Positions 1-6,505 of a stretch of DNA of 6,864 nt are shown one piece after another. The stretch's first letter is position 1. Every line of letters begins with the position of its first letter. The DNA comes from Eubacterium sp. (lineage in GTDB: Bacteria > Bacillota > Clostridia > Oscillospirales > Acutalibacteraceae): positions 1-6,864 of the forward strand of contig JAIDVA010000218.1 in assembly GCA_029059925.1 (NCBI GenBank). The letters are read 5' to 3'. The notes beneath the pieces are model-generated. The model searched no databases. It saw only the letters and a program-made list of their open reading frames with translations, and had not been told where the DNA came from. The position numbers and the translations under genes are program-made.

Positions 1-168
1 GTTTATCCGTATTCGATTATGAATGTGATATATGAAACAGAAGAATGTTATTTTTTCTTTTTAGGAATAGAGGTTAAAATACTTCCTAAAAGAGCAATTC
101 CGCAGGAAAATAAAGAATATGTTGAAAAAACAATCAGAAATAATAAAAATTATGTGTTTGTGAAATAG
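1..168 (+). CDS. C-terminal fragment of a YcxB-like protein (partial, 5' end outside window)
   Basis: Frame 1 is open from the first base to a TAG at 166-168, giving 55 residues, notable in such AT-rich DNA. The fragment reads like the end of a YcxB-like domain: an aromatic-rich strand (CYFFFLGIEV, residues 16-25), then ILPKRAIPQ (27-35), then a charged helix (ENKEYVEKTIRNNK). The I-[IL]-PKR signature followed by a short amphipathic helix is typical of YcxB C-termini, a family of small membrane proteins of unknown function. The N-terminal part, where membrane segments would lie, is outside the window. It ends 57 bases before gyrA on the same strand with no terminator between, so co-transcription is possible. 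Family assignment rests on a short match from memory and is moderate; that the frame is coding is more secure. Confidence 0.6.
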   Translation, partial: VYPYSIMNVIYETEECYFFFLGIEVKILPKRAIPQENKEYVEKTIRNNKNYVFVK

Positions 169-225
169 ATAAATCAAATAAAAACAGTGTTTAATAGATG
201 AATCCTTTGAAAACGGAGGAAAAAA

Positions 226-2730
226 ATGGATAACAATGAAATTCGTTATGACAATCAAAAAATCGTAGATGTAGAAATCAGTGATGAAATCAGAAAGGCA
301 TTCCTTGACTATTCAATGAGTGTTATTGTAAGCCGTGCACTGCCGGATGTACGTGATGGCTTGAAGCCTGTTCACAGAAGAATCCTTTATGCAATGTATG
401 ATAATAGTCTTTATCCGACGAATCCGTACCGTAAGTGTGCAACAACAGTCGGTGAAGTGCTTGGTCATTATCATCCGCACGGTGATGCTTCTGTTTATGA
501 TGCTATGGTAAGACTTGCACAGACCTTTTCAATGAGACATATTCTTGTTGATGGTCACGGCAACTTTGGTTCTATAGATGGTGACCCGCCTGCAGCTTAT
601 CGTTATACAGAGTCACGTCTTAGCAAAACAGCAATGAAAATGCTTGAGGATATCAAAAAGGACACTGTTGATTTTGCTCCGAACTTTGATGATACAACAA
701 GTGAGCCGACAGTTCTTCCTTCTCGTTTTCCTAATCTTCTTGTAAACGGCTCATCAGGTATTGCTGTAGGTATGGCAACAAACATTCCTCCTCACAATAT
801 GAAAGAGGTTGTTGAGGGTATGTGCTGCCTTATTGATAATCCTGATGCTCAGCTTGAGGATTTAATGGAGCATATCAAGGGTCCTGACTTCCCTACAGGC
901 GGTATTATTATGGGTGCTAAGGGAATTAAAGAGGCTTATGCTACAGGACGAGGCAAAATTTATGTAAGAGCCAAGGCTGAAATTGTTGAGACACGCGGTG
1001 ATCGCTTTAAGATTGTTGTAAGCGAAATACCATATGGTGTTAATAAAGCAAGACTGATTACAAGAATTGCTGATTTGGTTAAAGAAAAGCGTCTTGAGGG
1101 TGTTGCCGATGTGCAGGACTATTCCGACAGACGCGGTATGCACATTGAGGTTACTGTAAAGAGAGATGCAAACGCACAGGTTGTGCTCAATAATCTTTAT
1201 AAAATGACAGATATGCAGGTTACCTTCGGTGCAATTATGCTTGCACTTGATGATGGTGTGCCTAAGGTATTGAGTCTTAAAGAAATTCTTGAAAAATATA
1301 TCACCTTCCAGAAACAGATTATTACAAGAAGAACACAGTTTGATCTGAAAAAAGCACAGGACAGAGCTCATATTTTAGAAGGACTTGCAAAGGCTATTGA
1401 TATTGTTGATGATGTTATTGCAACAATCCGTGCCTGCAAGGGCGGCCAGTCTGAAGCAAAGCAGGCTATTATGGAAAAATTCGGCTTTGATGATCCGCAG
1501 GCAAGTGCGATTGTTGCTTACCGTCTTGGTCAGCTGGCAGGTCTTGAAATCGAAAAGATTTTAAATGAGCTCGAAGAGCTGCACGAAAGAATTAAGGATT
1601 TCCTTGATATTCTTGCACATGAAGAAAGAATTGCAGAAATCATCAAAACCGAGGCAAGAGAAATCTGTGATAAATTCGGTGATGAAAGAAGAACGGAAAT
1701 TTCTGGCTATAGCGGTGATGTGGATGACGAGGATTTGATTCCTGTCGAGGATTGTATACTTACCCTTACTGAAAAGGGATATATGAAACGTCAGACAGTT
1801 GATACCTACAAAGCACAGAATCGAGGCGGCAGAGGTATATCCGGTATGAGCAGACGTGAAGAGGATGTCGCAAAAACCATGTTTGCATGCTCAACTCATG
1901 ATTTTATTCTTATCTTTACAAACAAAGGTAAGGTATTCAAGCTTAAAGGCTATGAAATCCCTGAATCATCACGTACAAGCAAGGGTATGAATGTTGTTAA
2001 TATTCTTCCGCTTGAAAACGGCGAGCAGGTAAGCGCAATGGTTAAAGTGCCTAAAGAGGAGGACAGAACCTTCCTTTGTATGGTAACACGTAACGGTATT
2101 ATAAAGAGAACTGCGCTTGACCAGTATGACCATATCAGAAAATCAGGTATTATTGCAATTAATCTTGATGATGGTGATGAGCTCAGCTGGGTTGATATTA
2201 CTGACGGTGAAAGAAAGCTTGTTGTTGCAACACACGATGGTATGAGCATCTGCTTTGAGGAAAAGGATGCAAGACTTATCGGCAGAACAGCAAGAGGTGT
2301 TAAAGCAATTCAGCTTGATGAGGGCGACTATGTTGTCGGCTTTGCTGTTGAACGTGAGGGTTATTCACTTCTTACAGTATCCGAAACAGGATATGGCAGA
2401 AAGAGTATGTTCAGCGATTACCGTGTTCAGTCAAGAGCCGGTAAGGGACTTATTAACTATCGTACTGCACAATACGGCAAGGTTGCAATGATTGCACCTG
2501 TAAGTGATGAAAATGATGTAATCATGATTTCCTCTGACGGAATTATTATTCGTACTCCTGCTGATCAGATTTCTACATTCCAGAGACCTTCAAAGGGTGT
2601 TAAAGTAATGAAGGTTAATGATGGTGAGAGAATTGCAACTCTTTCGATAGTAGATAAATTTGAAGAGGATGAGGAGCAGACAGAAGATGCTCAGACAGAA
2701 GTGACTGAAAGTGATGACAGTCAGGAATAA
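226..2730 (+). CDS. gyrA: DNA gyrase subunit A
   Basis: Breakage-reunion subunit of type IIA topoisomerase; with GyrB it forms the A2B2 enzyme that introduces negative supercoils using ATP. The 834-residue length is normal for Firmicutes. Seen in order: N-terminal winged-helix/tower region with the quinolone-pocket segment HPHGDASVYDAMVRLAQ (83-99), the active-site RYTE with catalytic Tyr127 and Arg126, the VLPSRFPNLLVNGSSGIAVG segment, a coiled-coil region about 350-490, then the C-terminal beta-pinwheel beginning near 500. The pinwheel holds a GyrA box QNRGGRG (531-537), which separates gyrase from ParC. The tail is very acidic (EEDEEQTEDAQTEV...). The start is supported by GGAGG at 215-219, six bases before the ATG. 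At the position of E. coli Ser83 there is Ala88 (Ser is at 89), while the Asp87 equivalent, Asp92, is kept. No clear promoter is visible just upstream, so it may be read from upstream genes. Confidence 0.98.
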   Translation: MDNNEIRYDNQKIVDVEISDEIRKAFLDYSMSVIVSRALPDVRDGLKPVHRRILYAMYDNSLYPTNPYRKCATTVGEVLGHYHPHGDASVYDAMVRLAQTFSMRHILVDGHGNFGSIDGDPPAAYRYTESRLSKTAMKMLEDIKKDTVDFAPNFDDTTSEPTVLPSRFPNLLVNGSSGIAVGMATNIPPHNMKEVVEGMCCLIDNPDAQLEDLMEHIKGPDFPTGGIIMGAKGIKEAYATGRGKIYVRAKAEIVETRGDRFKIVVSEIPYGVNKARLITRIADLVKEKRLEGVADVQDYSDRRGMHIEVTVKRDANAQVVLNNLYKMTDMQVTFGAIMLALDDGVPKVLSLKEILEKYITFQKQIITRRTQFDLKKAQDRAHILEGLAKAIDIVDDVIATIRACKGGQSEAKQAIMEKFGFDDPQASAIVAYRLGQLAGLEIEKILNELEELHERIKDFLDILAHEERIAEIIKTEAREICDKFGDERRTEISGYSGDVDDEDLIPVEDCILTLTEKGYMKRQTVDTYKAQNRGGRGISGMSRREEDVAKTMFACSTHDFILIFTNKGKVFKLKGYEIPESSRTSKGMNVVNILPLENGEQVSAMVKVPKEEDRTFLCMVTRNGIIKRTALDQYDHIRKSGIIAINLDDGDELSWVDITDGERKLVVATHDGMSICFEEKDARLIGRTARGVKAIQLDEGDYVVGFAVEREGYSLLTVSETGYGRKSMFSDYRVQSRAGKGLINYRTAQYGKVAMIAPVSDENDVIMISSDGIIIRTPADQISTFQRPSKGVKVMKVNDGERIATLSIVDKFEEDEEQTEDAQTEVTESDDSQE

Positions 2731-2788
2731 TCACTTGATATTAAGTGGTATTTCAAAAAAAGTTTTTGATTGGCAATCATTGTTATTT
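2730..2788 (+). terminator. Weak candidate terminator region after gyrA
   Basis: Directly after the gyrA stop a small hairpin can form (CACTT 2732-2736 with AAGTG 2743-2747, extendable by a wobble and one A-T pair). It is followed by an A-tract/T-tract hairpin (2754-2768) and by TGATT-GGC-AATCA (2767-2779) leading into TTGTTATTT. All stems are short and AT-rich and none has the GC stem plus uninterrupted U-run of a good intrinsic terminator. The separate LCP promoter downstream makes some termination here plausible, but partial read-through seems equally possible. Confidence 0.3.
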
Positions 2789-2823
2789 ACAATTTGTTTA
2801 TAGTATTTACTTACTTTTTGTTG

Positions 2824-2829
2824 TATAAT
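2824..2829 (+). promoter_or_regulatory. Consensus -10 box (TATAAT) of the LCP gene promoter
   Basis: A perfect TATAAT lies 38 bases before the ribosome binding site-supported TTG start. Transcription would begin around 2836, leaving a leader of about 30 bases containing the AGAGGAG site, an ideal layout. A -35 hexamer at normal spacing is not convincing (TAGTAT at 17 bp), so the box rests on the -10 and on context. It overlaps the ATG at 2828, which therefore could not be translated from this promoter. Confidence 0.6.
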
Positions 2830-2851
2830 GTCAAAATCAAAGACCTTTCAA

Positions 2852-2858
2852 AGAGGAG
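2852..2858 (+). promoter_or_regulatory. Ribosome binding site AGAGGAG deciding a TTG start
   Basis: AGAGGAG lies eight bases before the TTG at 2867-2869, the optimal distance. No comparable Shine-Dalgarno sequence lies before the in-frame ATG at 2828; upstream of it is a T-rich stretch. The in-frame GTG at 2858 is too close to the site to use it. This is the main evidence for placing the LCP start at TTG. Confidence 0.8.
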
Positions 2859-2866
2859 TGAAATCA

Positions 2867-4534
2867 TTGGAGAGAGAATCATATAGTATTGATGATATCC
2901 TTTCTGAGGTGAAAAAACGCAGGGAAGAGCAAGAAAGTGCGTTAAAAGAGCAAAAACCTGCCCAAGAGAATAAAAACGTGCAGGAGAAAAAAATGCCTGC
3001 ACCTGAAAATAAAAAAACAGTTGAACAAAAAAAATCATCTGAAAAAGCACAGAATAAGTCTGCTCAGAAACCGCCTGTAAAAAAGGCGGAGCAGCCAAAG
3101 GCAAAAGAAAAGCCGGCCGTAAAAAAGCAGGAAGCTGTTAAGGCTGATGAAAAAAAGCAGCCAACAGCTGCACAGAAACCAAAGGCAAAGACTAAGCAGC
3201 AGATTCAAAAAAATGAGCCGAAGGAAGATTTTGAAAGCAATGCAAAGCAGAATGTGAAATCTGAAAAATCTGCCCCGAAAGAGGACAAGGCAGATAATAA
3301 TGAAATGATTGACATTTTGAAAATTGCCGATACACCGTTAGAGGAGCTTGTACCTCAGGAGCCTGAAAAGGAAAAGTTTTTTAAAACAAAAAAGGGTAAA
3401 ATTGTTAAGGCAGTTATTATCATTCTTGTTTTGCTTATCGTTGCGGCAGGAGTATTTGCTGTTTATTTTGTAAACAATATGCTCAATAACCTTGCAGATG
3501 ATGAGGATGATGATGTATCATACCAGGCTGTGGAATATTATAACGGAATGGACTTTTTGCAGGAGGACTTCCCGATGATTGAGGAGCAGTCCGCATATGA
3601 TGTTTACAGCTATAAGGAATACCTTAAGCATTGGTATCAGAACGGTGACCCTGTAAGATCATCACATGTTTTGAATGTTCTGCTGATAGGTGAGGATACG
3701 GTTGAGGAGGAAATCCTTGATACCTCAAGAGCGGATTCAGCAATTATTGCAAGTGTAAATGTTGATACGGGAACAATTCACCTTACCTCTGTTTTGCGTG
3801 ACCTTTTTGTTTACTATGAGGATGCCAGCGGCGAGGGTCATTACGGCAAAATCAACGAGTCTGCAATGTACAGTATGAGCAACTATATCAATACGCTTGA
3901 AAGATATTATAAAATTTCAATTGATAACTATGCCGTAGTTAACTTTGCAAGCTTCCCTAAAATTATTGATGCTCTGGGCGGTGTTGATATCAACATCACA
4001 ACAAGAGAGATTAACGAAATTAACAATAACCCGTATGTTTACGGTGATGCAGGGCTTGTAACGATTGAGAAAACCTTTGAGGGAACAGAGGGTGTTATGA
4101 GACTTGACGGTCTTCAGGCACTTGCATATTGCAGAATCAGACATATAGATTCCGATAATGTAAGAGCTGACAGACAAAAGGCTGTTCTCAACGAGCTGTT
4201 CAATAAAGCGAAAACAGCAGGAACACTGGATACGGTTAAGCTTGTTAACCAGCTTTCACAGTATACAAAAACAGGCTATACTAAAAAAGAGCTAGTCTCT
4301 ATCGGCAATACTGCACTGCGTGACGGTTGGCTCAGCTTTGAGATTCAGACAAGCAATGTGCCTGCACTTGAAAACAGCAAGGGCGGAGAAAAATTCCCTG
4401 TATACAGAGCCTGGATATGGCTTGCAGATATTCCAAAGGATGCGTATGAGCTTCAACAGAAGATTTACGGCAAGTCAAATATTCAGCTTTCCGAAAACAG
4501 ACCCGACTATATTTCAATGGGTAGCAGATATTAA
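2867..4534 (+). CDS. LytR-CpsA-Psr (LCP) family cell-wall polymer ligase
   Basis: LCP proteins transfer lipid-linked glycopolymers (teichoic acid, capsule or similar) onto peptidoglycan at the outer face of the membrane. From the TTG start the product is 555 residues. Residues 1-165 are cytoplasmic: a short N-terminal SIDDILSEVKKRREEQ motif, then a long Lys/Glu/Ala/Gln/Pro-rich, probably disordered stretch. One membrane segment follows at about 178-202 (VIIILVLLIVAAGVFAVYFV), then an acidic linker (DDEDDD). The LCP catalytic domain spans about 268-450: LLIGED; TSRADS with Arg288 and Asp290; SVLRDLF with Arg311; GKINESA; DNYAVVNFASFPKIIDALGGVDI; LDGLQALAYCRIRH; and RADRQK with Arg433 and Arg436. 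The usual S-x-P-R-D motif is SVLRD here (Leu for Pro), but the pyrophosphate-binding arginines are kept. An ATG at 2828 is in frame and would add 13 residues, but it lies in the -10 box and lacks a ribosome binding site. The transcript ends at the hairpin at 4547-4581. The exact polymer cannot be told from sequence. Confidence 0.93.
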   Translation: MERESYSIDDILSEVKKRREEQESALKEQKPAQENKNVQEKKMPAPENKKTVEQKKSSEKAQNKSAQKPPVKKAEQPKAKEKPAVKKQEAVKADEKKQPTAAQKPKAKTKQQIQKNEPKEDFESNAKQNVKSEKSAPKEDKADNNEMIDILKIADTPLEELVPQEPEKEKFFKTKKGKIVKAVIIILVLLIVAAGVFAVYFVNNMLNNLADDEDDDVSYQAVEYYNGMDFLQEDFPMIEEQSAYDVYSYKEYLKHWYQNGDPVRSSHVLNVLLIGEDTVEEEILDTSRADSAIIASVNVDTGTIHLTSVLRDLFVYYEDASGEGHYGKINESAMYSMSNYINTLERYYKISIDNYAVVNFASFPKIIDALGGVDINITTREINEINNNPYVYGDAGLVTIEKTFEGTEGVMRLDGLQALAYCRIRHIDSDNVRADRQKAVLNELFNKAKTAGTLDTVKLVNQLSQYTKTGYTKKELVSIGNTALRDGWLSFEIQTSNVPALENSKGGEKFPVYRAWIWLADIPKDAYELQQKIYGKSNIQLSENRPDYISMGSRY

Positions 4535-4546
4535 TATTAAATAAGT

Positions 4547-4586
4547 AAAACACCGAATGGAATCAAACCATTCGGTGTTTTGTTTT
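4547..4586. terminator. Strong intrinsic terminator, probably bidirectional, between convergent genes
   Basis: AAAACACCGAATGG (4547-4560) pairs perfectly over 14 bp with CCATTCGGTGTTTT (4568-4581) around a seven-base loop, and TGTTTT follows on the + strand. It lies 12 bases after the LCP stop. On the - strand the stem is followed by TTTTACTTATTT, so it can also end the transcript of the convergent regulator gene at 4601-4834. Confidence 0.92.
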
Positions 4587-4600
4587 AGCGACAATCGGAG

Positions 4601-4834
4601 TTATCGTTTTCCTGTAATTATGTAATTCAAATCACAATGGATATGGCTGCATATATTGTCTATGGTTGTAAGTTTAGGCTTTGTAATTCCTCTTTCAAGC
4701 TGGCTGATATATCCTACACTCACATCCAAAAGCTCAGCCAATTCCTGCTGAGTCATATTTATTTTTTTGCGTGATTTCTGAATTCTTTTACCTATTAATT
4801 TATAATCTATACTCATATTTGCTCTTGAAGACAT
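4601..4834 (-). CDS. Small XRE-family helix-turn-helix transcriptional regulator
   Basis: The product has 77 residues, nearly all of it one HTH_3/Cro-C1 domain: LIGKRIQKSRKKINMTQQELAELLDVSVGYISQLERG spans residues 13-49. Helix 2 is TQQELAELLD (28-37), the recognition helix SVGYISQLERG (39-49), followed by the usual T-K-P-K-L-TTID and the closing DLNYIITGK. There is no second domain, so it would act as a small DNA-binding dimer, typically a repressor. The start is uncertain: the ATG at 4834 has no Shine-Dalgarno sequence; Met7 (ATG at 4816) has only a weak AAGAG upstream, but relatives usually begin near (M)SIDYKxIGKRI, so a 71-residue form is quite possible. It converges with the LCP gene and has its own promoter. 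No toxin or phage gene stands beside it, so its target is unknown; the palindrome at 4903-4916 suggests autoregulation. Confidence 0.88.
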   Translation of the reverse strand: MSSRANMSIDYKLIGKRIQKSRKKINMTQQELAELLDVSVGYISQLERGITKPKLTTIDNICSHIHCDLNYIITGKR

Positions 4835-4866
4835 AGTAATAAAAAATTGAGATTTATAATATATTA

Positions 4867-4875
4867 ATTATAGCA
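4867..4875 (-). promoter_or_regulatory. Extended -10 promoter of the XRE regulator
   Basis: On the - strand this reads TGCTATAAT, a perfect extended -10 (TGn plus TATAAT), about 33 bases before the first ATG and 51 before Met7. At the expected -35 position (about 4890-4895) the sequence is AACAAT, far from consensus, which extended -10 promoters tolerate. The predicted transcript would start near 4860. Confidence 0.6.
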
Positions 4876-4902
4876 TAATTGTTTCTTTTATTGTTGATTT
4901 TG

Positions 4903-4916
4903 TAACACAAGTGTTA
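4903..4916. promoter_or_regulatory. Candidate operator palindrome near the XRE promoter
   Basis: TAACAC-AA-GTGTTA is an inverted repeat with two perfect 6-bp arms and a 2-bp centre. It lies about 30 bp upstream of the regulator's -10 box. Size and symmetry suit a dimeric XRE-type protein, so autoregulation is plausible. Its position, just upstream of the -35 region, would suit either repression or activation. There is no second identical copy in the window, and chance short palindromes are common in AT-rich DNA. Confidence 0.35.
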
Positions 4917-5030
4917 TATAAATATTACAATTATATTATAATTTTCAATTTTTATTTTAGCATATAAGTAAAGAAAAATTAAAAATTACGACAATTTGTT
5001 GTGATATTAATTTTTATTATAGAGATAAAG

Positions 5031-5066
5031 AAAAGCACCTTCTAAAAAATGAAGGTGCTTTTTATT
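5031..5066. terminator. Strong intrinsic terminator hairpin, able to work on both strands
   Basis: AAAAGCACCTTC (5031-5042) pairs perfectly over 12 bp with GAAGGTGCTTTT (5051-5062) around an eight-base loop; T-rich sequence follows on the + strand (TTTTTATTTT) and, read on the - strand, TTTTCTTTATC. No + strand gene precedes it: 4835-5030 is AT-rich and non-coding. The natural client is the esterase transcript coming from the right on the - strand, which would then contain the whole repeat 5070-5351 as its 3' untranslated region. Confidence 0.85.
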
Positions 5067-5112
5067 TTGATAAATTATTGTTTAGCGTATTAAATGGTGT
5101 TGCATTTTACAT

Positions 5113-5183
5113 CGTAGGGGCGCACATTGTGCGCCCGCCAACATTATCGTTGTACCTACGGGCGAACGATGTTCGCCCCTACG
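5113..5183. repeat. 71-bp double-hairpin element A (outer stem plus two hairpins)
   Basis: The outer arms CGTAG (5113-5117) and CTACG (5179-5183) enclose two perfect 8-bp hairpins: GGGCGCAC-att-GTGCGCCC (5118-5136) and GGGCGAAC-gat-GTTCGCCC (5160-5178), joined by a 23-nt linker. The architecture matches that of the 109-bp elements, but stem sequences, loops and linker differ. Only one copy is in the window. Confidence 0.8.
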
Positions 5184-5204
5184 TTGGTGCAGATTACGTG
5201 ATTT

Positions 5205-5313
5205 CGTAGGGTGCGATGTGAACCCTTTTGTCACTACGTGACATTTCCCCTGACAGGGGAATAACATCGCACCGCCACATACCAACGCAACGATGTGGGC
5301 ATCGTTCCCTACG
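5205..5313. repeat. 109-bp double-hairpin element B, copy 1
   Basis: The outer stem is CGTAG (5205-5209) with CTACG (5309-5313). Hairpin 1: GGTGCGATG (5210-5218) pairs with CATCGCACC (5265-5273) around a 46-nt loop (5219-5264). That loop itself folds into two hairpins, TGTCAC-TAC-GTGACA and TTCCCC-TGACA-GGGGAA. Hairpin 2: AACGATG (5289-5295) pairs with CATCGTT (5300-5306) around TGGG, with one mismatch (C5288/C5307) next to the stem. Copy 2 is 6546-6654, the same length, with the loops exchanged between hairpins. Confidence 0.85.
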
Positions 5314-5355
5314 ATTGTTTGACCAACGCTTACTAATATAAACAATAATTTAATA

Positions 5356-6480
5356 TTAATAATTTACTTTATTATTAATGGTCTCTTCAAAAAATGCAAG
5401 AGCCTCATCAATCGCCGTTACGCCAGCGGTATCAAACGGATAAAGCACGCTGAAAACGTGCACCTGTTTTTTGCCGTCAACCTTGCCGTAATCTGCAAGC
5501 TCGGTCTGTACACCCTTGCTTTCCAGCAGCTCGGCAGCCTTGAGTGTCTGGCTGTGTGCGAGTGTATCACCGCTGCTGGTTATAAGATATGTAGGCGGGA
5601 GCTGAACATAATCAATAATCTGATCAAGGTTCATATATTCATAGGTTGCTTTGTCCTTGTAATTTTTGCCCCAAAGAATTTTTGTATACATACTGAAGGC
5701 GCTGCCATCGTTCATATAGGATACAGGGGAAGTAAGAAGAAGTGCATTCGGCTGTAGGCCGCCGTCAACAACATCAAAAACCTCTCTGAGCTTTTCACTT
5801 TGAAAAAGTGCGGCAGAATAAACGGCAAGCTGACCGCCTGCGGAATCACCTGTAAGCAAAATATTTTCTGTATCGCAAGGATAATTCTGCATATTTTCGC
5901 TTATCCATTTGAGTGCATAAGCACAGTCCTGCAGCTGTTCGTTGACAGTAACATCGGGTACAAGGCGATAGTTGATGTTGAAAACAACATATCCTCTGCT
6001 TGCAAGCGCAAGACAATAATATTTGTTAAGCTCCTTATTGCCATACATCCAGCCGCCGCCGTGAATATCAATAATCACAGGTAATTTCTCAGTTGTGCCT
6101 TCGGGATAGTATACATCAAGCTGATGATAGATATTCCCGTCATCAATATAAGCAAGGTCAGTAACCTCGTAAATATTATCGGGTGGTGTCTGTGCGGCAT
6201 GCTTTTTCATATCGCCTTCAGAGCAGAATTTCCACACCATCTGCATAACCTTAATAATCGGGTTAGCTTTAAGATTGCTTTCCTCCTGCTGATAGTTGAT
6301 GCTGTCGGATACAATAAGTCCGCCGACAGCAACCGCCTTTTCATTATCGGCAGAGGTTGGTGTGATGACAATATGAATGAAAATTACTGCTGCAAGTGCG
6401 ATTACCGCAATAACTGCAGCAATGCTTAAAAGAATTGTTCGCGGCTTTGATTTTTTAGTTTTTTCTGTTGTCTTTGGCAT
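5356..6480 (-). CDS. Membrane-anchored alpha/beta hydrolase (esterase/lipase, HSL-like family)
   Basis: A 374-residue serine hydrolase of the alpha/beta fold, probably a carboxylesterase or deacetylase acting outside the cell; the substrate is not predictable. A basic N-terminus (residues 1-14) is followed by one hydrophobic segment at about 16-39 (ILLSIAAVIAVIALAAVIFI), an uncleaved anchor or signal peptide. The catalytic domain starts near 105: oxyanion-hole motif HGGGW (140-144), YRLVPD (171-176), nucleophile elbow GDSAGG with Ser213, acid Asp305 in TSSGDTL, and base His341 in QVHVF. All three catalytic residues are present and correctly spaced. The start is supported by AAAGGAG seven bases before the ATG. 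It stands alone, transcribed away from the right edge, with inverted copies of one repeat on both sides: the stop codon is four bases from one copy (ending 5351) and the ATG 27 bases from the other (starting 6508). A weak promoter may lie inside the right copy, and the hairpin at 5031-5062 may end the transcript. Confidence 0.92.
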   Translation of the reverse strand: MPKTTEKTKKSKPRTILLSIAAVIAVIALAAVIFIHIVITPTSADNEKAVAVGGLIVSDSINYQQEESNLKANPIIKVMQMVWKFCSEGDMKKHAAQTPPDNIYEVTDLAYIDDGNIYHQLDVYYPEGTTEKLPVIIDIHGGGWMYGNKELNKYYCLALASRGYVVFNINYRLVPDVTVNEQLQDCAYALKWISENMQNYPCDTENILLTGDSAGGQLAVYSAALFQSEKLREVFDVVDGGLQPNALLLTSPVSYMNDGSAFSMYTKILWGKNYKDKATYEYMNLDQIIDYVQLPPTYLITSSGDTLAHSQTLKAAELLESKGVQTELADYGKVDGKKQVHVFSVLYPFDTAGVTAIDEALAFFEETINNKVNY

Positions 6481-6487
6481 ATATATT

Positions 6488-6494
6488 CTCCTTT
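6488..6494 (-). promoter_or_regulatory. Ribosome binding site of the esterase gene
   Basis: On the - strand this reads AAAGGAG, seven bases before the ATG at 6480. It fixes the start and shows that the signal lies in the short unique stretch between the repeat and the gene. Confidence 0.85.
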
Positions 6495-6505
6495 ATGTTA
6501 ACCAA

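Larger units (their letters stand above)
5070..5351. repeat. Composite palindromic repeat, left copy (MITE-like)
   Basis: This non-coding block fills the gap between the terminator and the esterase stop codon. It has inverted ends: AAATTATTGTTTA at 5072-5084 and its complement TAAACAATAATTT at 5339-5351. Inside lie two structured elements (5113-5183 and 5205-5313). The right part (5205-5351) matches 6508-6654 in inverted orientation, and 5070-5089 is repeated identically at 6506-6525. GTAGGG-type palindromes are recalled as widespread intergenic repeats in gut clostridial genomes. There is no transposase, so any movement would need help from elsewhere. Reading frames through it are repeat shadows. 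Confidence 0.8.

Noticed and set aside
862..1371. Long open frame (169 codons) antisense to gyrA
   Set aside because: It lies wholly inside gyrA on the opposite strand, has a Cys/Asn/Ile-rich composition typical of shadow frames, no ribosome binding site and no recognisable domain.
2255..2491. 78-codon frame overlapping gyrA on the + strand
   Set aside because: Alternative frame inside gyrA; the gyrA frame is continuous with intact pinwheel sequence through this region.
226..2730. Topoisomerase IV subunit ParC instead of GyrA
   Set aside because: A GyrA box (QNRGGRG) is present in the C-terminal domain and the length and acidic tail fit GyrA.
5105..5320. CRISPR array
   Set aside because: Repeated GTAGGG/CCCTAC arms are inverted and unevenly spaced, with no direct repeat-spacer periodicity and no cas genes.
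5082..5345. 87-codon frame on the - strand through the left repeat
   Set aside because: It is made entirely of palindromic repeat sequence, lacks a good ribosome binding site, and the protein resembles nothing I recognise.
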